From positions 62,001 to 126,000 of the forward strand of contig DUMF01000029.1 in assembly GCA_012840015.1 (NCBI GenBank): a DNA stretch of 64,000 nucleotides. The letters are read 5' to 3'. Shown piece by piece: positions 62,930 through 64,000 of this stretch; the first letter of the stretch is position 1; the number at the start of each line of letters is the position of its first letter. The position numbers and the translations under genes are program-made. The notes beneath the pieces were generated by a model. That model was not told the DNA's origin and ran no database searches. It was given only the letters and a program-made list of their open reading frames with translations. The DNA is from Bacillota bacterium (GTDB taxonomy: Bacteria > Bacillota > Sulfobacillia > DUMF01).

Positions 62930-63158
62930 TGGTAATTGCCTAACCGTATGTCTCACGGCACACCCGGTTGAAGGTAAAGCGAATGAGCAACTATTGAGGC
63001 TGCTAAAGGAGTACCTCGCCGTTCCTACACAGCAGATGGAGATCATTGCAGGAAAGAGTTCTAGGAGGAAGCTCGTGAGGGTGAACGGCATAACGCAGGA
63101 AAAGCTCGACGAAATACTCCGCAAAAAGATGGAAATAATAGCAGCCAATGGGAGTTGA
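62853..63158 (+). CDS. yggU: DUF167/YggU family protein
   Basis: A small conserved protein of unknown function (101 residues) with the DUF167 signature [38 protein letters not shown] and [19 protein letters not shown] start with GAGGAGGGGG about 12 bases upstream, overlapping divIVA by 77 bases in another frame. Its stop overlaps the ileS ATG by one base. Confidence 0.9.
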   Translation: MTAAVPRATLGVTVKPRASKCRVTSDGNCLTVCLTAHPVEGKANEQLLRLLKEYLAVPTQQMEIIAGKSSRRKLVRVNGITQEKLDEILRKKMEIIAANGS

Positions 63159-64000
63159 TGCGGTTGGACTATTCGGACACGCTTAACTTACCAAAGACGA
63201 AGTTCCCTATGAAGGCAAACTTGCCCACCATGGAGCCGCAGATCCAGGAATTCTGGGAGAAGAAGCAGATCTATAAGAAACTGCTGGAGCGTTCAGCGGG
63301 GCTCCCGAAGTTCATACTTCATGATGGCCCTCCTTATGCTAACGGGGATATCCACATCGGTACAGCCCTGAACAAGGTTCTGAAGGATATAGTAGTCCGT
63401 TTTGCCTCGATGGACGGCTACAACGCACCGTACGTTCCGGGCTGGGATACTCACGGTTTGCCCATTGAGCTTCAGATGCTCAAGAGCCTGGGCATGAGGA
63501 GAGAAGCCGTTAGTGCGGTCCAACTTCGCAAAGCGTGCAGGGAGTTTGCTCTCAAATTCTTGGAAATCCAAAAGAAGGAATTCAAACGGCTGGGTGTACG
63601 GGGAGACTGGGAGGCGCCGTACGTTACCCTCGATCCTAAATATGAAGCGAGGCAGATCCTCGTCTTCGGCGAGATGCTGAAGAAAGGGTATATATACAAG
63701 GGCCTCAAGCCGGTTTACTGGTGTACTTCTTGTGAGACGGCTCTGGCTGAAGCGGAAGTAGAGTACAAGGAGGCCAGGTCCCCTTCAATATACGTAGCCT
63801 TTCCTGTGGTTGACGGAAAAGGGGTGGTGGAAAACGGTGCGAGGTTCGTGATATGGACTACCACTCCCTGGACGATACCGGCTAATTTGGCCATATGCCT
63901 GCACCCGGCTAAGGACTACGCGGTGGCGAAAACGAGTGCGGGTAAGCTGATTGTGGCTGACGAGCTCGTTGGAAAATCGATGGCCGCAATGGGGATCAAA
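63158..64000 (+). CDS. ileS: Isoleucyl-tRNA synthetase, N-terminal part (cut by window edge)
   Basis: Charges tRNA-Ile. The frame is open from ATG 63158 to the last base (281 codons) and is missing from the ORF track because it runs off the end. It has the start of the class I core: [35 protein letters not shown] (HIGH motif as HIGT, about residue 66), [26 protein letters not shown] and the start of the editing domain ([14 protein letters not shown]). GGGAG is five bases upstream; TTG 63164 is an alternative start. There is no T-box leader, since the gene overlaps yggU. Confidence 0.96.
   Translation, partial: MRLDYSDTLNLPKTKFPMKANLPTMEPQIQEFWEKKQIYKKLLERSAGLPKFILHDGPPYANGDIHIGTALNKVLKDIVVRFASMDGYNAPYVPGWDTHGLPIELQMLKSLGMRREAVSAVQLRKACREFALKFLEIQKKEFKRLGVRGDWEAPYVTLDPKYEARQILVFGEMLKKGYIYKGLKPVYWCTSCETALAEAEVEYKEARSPSIYVAFPVVDGKGVVENGARFVIWTTTPWTIPANLAICLHPAKDYAVAKTSAGKLIVADELVGKSMAAMGIK

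Noticed and set aside
1-64000. Mobile elements, CRISPR arrays, rRNA or tRNA genes
   Set aside because: I saw no transposase or integrase ORF, no regularly spaced palindromic repeats and no tRNA-like or rRNA-like stretch; genes are packed closely throughout.

Overview
The window is an ordinary chromosomal stretch from an endospore-forming, probably anaerobic Firmicute (Clostridia-like). The evidence is sporulation-type genes (yunB, a bofC-like gene, a PASTA-bearing spoVD-type transpeptidase, ylmC/ymxH), the sigI-rsgI pair, a dcw cell-wall/division cluster in Gram-positive order, a MurE with the DNPR motif expected for meso-diaminopimelate peptidoglycan, and a ferredoxin-linked 2-oxoacid oxidoreductase. 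Base composition looks slightly above 50% G+C. Start codons are unusually often TTG or GTG, with strong purine-rich Shine-Dalgarno (SD) sequences deciding many starts. I see no rRNA, tRNA, CRISPR array, IS element or prophage. No gap between genes exceeds 300 bases.

Layout. 1-5.2 kb: the 3' end of thrS and its terminator, then pheT, pheS and a phosphoglycerate-mutase-like phosphatase on the minus strand. 5.3-11.5 kb: polX, a DUF421 membrane protein, an alkaline-phosphatase-superfamily metalloenzyme, ogt and mutS2. 11.5-18 kb: PBP1A (minus), then tyrS, yunB, nadE, yebC and a bofC-like gene. 18-26 kb: a catabolic island made of a TRAP transporter, an IlvD/Edd dehydratase and an AraC regulator on the minus strand, divergent from an aldolase resembling 4-hydroxy-2-oxoglutarate aldolase and an alanine-glyoxylate-type aminotransferase.

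25.9-34 kb: murI, ruvCAB, queH, a DUF2905 protein, sigI-rsgI, queA, tgt and yajC, closed by a terminator. Tgt, QueA and QueH together supply the last three steps of queuosine synthesis. 34-42.2 kb: a GntR regulator, a four-subunit 2-oxoacid:ferredoxin oxidoreductase (korDABC), glutamate dehydrogenase, both subunits of a B12-dependent acyl-CoA mutase, methylmalonyl-CoA epimerase and two small proteins, closed by a strong terminator. These enzymes would carry glutamate through 2-oxoglutarate and succinyl-CoA to methylmalonyl-CoA.

42.2-64 kb: the dcw cluster, opened by four 10-bp direct repeats that look like the MraZ operator: mraZ, rsmH, ftsL, spoVD/pbp2, murE, murF, mraY, ftsW/spoVE, murG, murC, murA, ftsQ/divIB, a DUF881 gene, sbp, ftsA, ftsZ, ylmC, pgeF, a HlyD-like gene, yggS, yggT, divIVA, yggU and the 5' part of ileS. 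murD, murB, sepF, ylmH and spoIIGA-sigE-sigG, often found in this neighbourhood, are absent here.

Most of the window is conserved housekeeping. I did not find a clearly new biological system. The items most worth following are the aldolase/aminotransferase/TRAP/dehydratase island, the glutamate-to-methylmalonyl-CoA operon, the gaps in the dcw cluster, the mraZ operator repeats and several candidate RNA hairpins.
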